A stretch of DNA of 15,573 nucleotides, from positions 1 to 15,573 of the forward strand of contig CAJOMT010000019.1 in assembly GCA_905235815.1 (NCBI GenBank). Direction: 5' to 3'. The notes beneath the pieces were generated by a model. The model made no database searches and was not told the origin of the DNA. It saw nothing but the letters and a program-made list of their open reading frames with translations. Made by a program: the position numbers and the translations under genes. Origin of the DNA: an uncultured Clostridia bacterium (GTDB lineage Bacteria; Bacillota; Clostridia; Christensenellales; Borkfalkiaceae). Shown piece after piece: positions 14,654 to 15,573 of the stretch (the first letter of the stretch is position 1; each line of letters starts with the position of its first letter).

Positions 14654-15115
14654 TTACTCCGCTGTATTTTCAAGCGCCTTTTTTTCCTTCGCACGGACAA
14701 TTAAGCCGAATATACCGCTCAGTATGTAGAACACATTAGTGAACGCTCCGAAAACGATCATAAACACGTGGGGCGCAACCGCCAAAGATCCCTCATCGAT
14801 TTTATTGCGCTGTTTACCTAAAACTATAAGCGAAGCAATCTCTACGCCTAAGCCAAAGATACCGCCTATAAGCAAACCTAAACCCCAGCCAAGTATAAGT
14901 GCGAAAACTACGGTTTGAACTCCAGATGCTATGGACTGACCCGAAAGTTCTTCAATATTTTCAAGCAGTTCGGGATTTCCCGCCGCAGATTCTGCTATCG
15001 GCTTTGCCGCACAGGCGATAATTATACCGCAAATTATGCAAAGACCGGTTAAAACTATTTCGACAATGTTAAAAATTTTACCTATTTTATACATTATACT
15101 CGATGCGTTTTTCAT
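14654..15115 (-). CDS. Small integral membrane protein of unknown function
   Basis: This 153-residue protein has about four membrane segments: near 17-36, two closely spaced in the Gly-rich stretch 65-99 (FALILGWGLGLLIGGIFGLG), and near 115-139. Between the first and second lies a hydrophilic, acidic loop (39-62, rich in Glu, Ala and Ser), and the C-terminus is charged (RAKEKK). It resembles small DUF4064/DUF4870-like membrane proteins in layout only; I do not recognise the family. The start at 15115 has AAGGAGG 6 bases upstream. It has its own promoter and terminator, so it is a single-gene unit with no evident link to the sugar locus. Confidence 0.8.
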   Translation of the reverse strand: MKNASSIMYKIGKIFNIVEIVLTGLCIICGIIIACAAKPIAESAAGNPELLENIEELSGQSIASGVQTVVFALILGWGLGLLIGGIFGLGVEIASLIVLGKQRNKIDEGSLAVAPHVFMIVFGAFTNVFYILSGIFGLIVRAKEKKALENTAE

Positions 15116-15136
15116 AATTAACCTCCTTTTTCTTTC

Positions 15137-15165
15137 ATTTTACAACAATAAATCCTTTTTGTCAA
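15137..15165 (-). promoter_or_regulatory. Probable sigma-A promoter of the small membrane protein gene
   Basis: On the minus strand, TTGACA (15160-15165) and TAAAAT (15137-15142) are spaced by 17 bases. The transcript would start near 15130, just before the AAGGAGG ribosome site at 15122-15128, making a very short leader of about 15 bases. Confidence 0.6.
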
Positions 15166-15228
15166 TATTTTTTCAATAATACTTTTTAATGCTGTAAATT
15201 TAATATCATATCCAGTACTCTTTTAAGT

Positions 15229-15272
15229 AAAAGGCGGGAATTCGGTACACTACGAAATTCCCGCCTTTTTTT
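15229..15272 (-). terminator. Hairpin terminator, probably bidirectional, after the DUF3343 gene
   Basis: Arms around GGCGGGAATT and its complement form a 14-base stem plus two further pairs beyond one bulged A, with an 8-base loop. The A-rich and T-rich stem ends supply a T-tract in both directions (CCGCCTTTTT on the plus strand, CCGCCTTTTACTT on the minus strand). It starts at the stop codon of the gene at 15271-15528. Confidence 0.75.
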
Positions 15273-15528
15273 ACATTTTTACTATTTGAGTCCTCATTCC
15301 TTGCTGCATAATATGATAAAATCCAACGAAAGTATTCAAATTCCGCCTCATTATTATCTCTCTCGCATATCCCCTATGTCCGCAATAAAATCGGGCGGAT
15401 ATGCCGCAGCCGATATGCGCCTCTGTGGGAGTATTTATCGCCGAACACGCTATCCCCGCATTAGTCATAAAATCTATAAATTCGTAAACCTGAGTCCTCG
15501 ATCTGAATATAGCAATACATAAGTCCAT
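15271..15528 (-). CDS. DUF3343 (putative Se/S carrier-like) protein
   Basis: This 85-residue protein matches the DUF3343 pattern: an N-terminal beta strand (CIAIFRSRTQVYEFIDFM), then GIACSAINTPTEAHIGCGISARF (25-47). The conserved Cys-Gly pair (C41-G42) after T-P is the feature that led to the suggested role as a sulfur or selenium carrier. That role is a family annotation, not proven here. The ATG at 15528 has AAGGAG 8 bases upstream. Its upstream neighbour lies mostly outside the window and may overlap its ribosome site. A terminator follows at once. It has no apparent link to the glycan locus. Confidence 0.8.
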   Translation of the reverse strand: MDLCIAIFRSRTQVYEFIDFMTNAGIACSAINTPTEAHIGCGISARFYCGHRGYAREIIMRRNLNTFVGFYHIMQQGMRTQIVKM

Positions 15529-15530
15529 AC

Positions 15531-15573
15531 TTATTTCTCCTTAATAGTTTTAAAGAGGGTAAGCCGAATGAAA
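15531..15573 (-). CDS. Possible C-terminal end of an upstream gene
   Basis: One minus-strand frame reads FIRLTLFKTIKEK and stops with TAA at 15531-15533, 2 bases before the DUF3343 start, with that gene's AAGGAG inside its last codons. This tight layout is like that of other genes in the window. Only 13 codons are visible and the other two frames are not excluded, so this is tentative. Confidence 0.25.
   Translation of the reverse strand, partial: FIRLTLFKTIKEK

Noticed and set aside
1..15573. CRISPR array, insertion sequence, transposase, integrase or phage genes
   Set aside because: No regularly spaced repeats, no terminal inverted repeats flanking an ORF and no recombinase-like product were seen.

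Overview
The window looks like a piece of an uncultured gut-type Bacillota (class Clostridia) genome. The evidence is moderate-to-low GC, AT-rich intergenic regions with near-consensus sigma-A promoters, strong AGGAGG ribosome sites, Gram-positive lipoproteins, an LplABC-type sugar transporter and a Cys-containing C-terminal anchor tail. A Christensenellales-like host is a guess from style, not a proven assignment. Every gene I accept is on the minus strand, so transcription runs from high to low coordinates.

From the right end, 15271-15528 encodes a DUF3343 (putative Se/S carrier-like) protein with a terminator, and 14654-15115 encodes a small unknown membrane protein with its own promoter and terminator. 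Next, 13326-14390 encodes a cytoplasmic GH43 enzyme with a perfect TTGACA-17-TATAAT promoter and a strong hairpin terminator. A 499-base gene-poor gap (12827-13325) holds a second terminator, a doubtful 33-codon ORF and the promoter of the main operon.

The main operon runs from 12826 to beyond the left edge with almost no gaps. It encodes a Gfo/Idh/MocA oxidoreductase, a cytoplasmic GH78-like alpha-L-rhamnosidase, an AraC regulator, two LplB/LplC-type permeases, a large solute-binding lipoprotein, a surface protein (concanavalin-like domain plus two Ig-like domains and a C-terminal anchor), a large lipoprotein (PKD, F5/8C and a six-hairpin glycosidase-like domain) and a second secreted concanavalin-like protein cut by the window edge.

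The genes read as a Gram-positive polysaccharide utilisation locus. Surface lipoproteins and lectin-like proteins would bind and perhaps trim a plant or mucus glycan. The transporter would import oligosaccharides, powered by an ATPase encoded elsewhere. Cytoplasmic GH78, GH43 and the oxidoreductase would finish degradation. GH78 plus GH43 with an Lpl-type transporter and an AraC regulator suggests a rhamnose- and galactose/arabinose-containing substrate such as pectic rhamnogalacturonan or arabinogalactan; this is inference. The least explained parts are the 845-residue surface lipoprotein, the two concanavalin-like proteins that flank it, and the extra membrane domain on the LplB-type permease.
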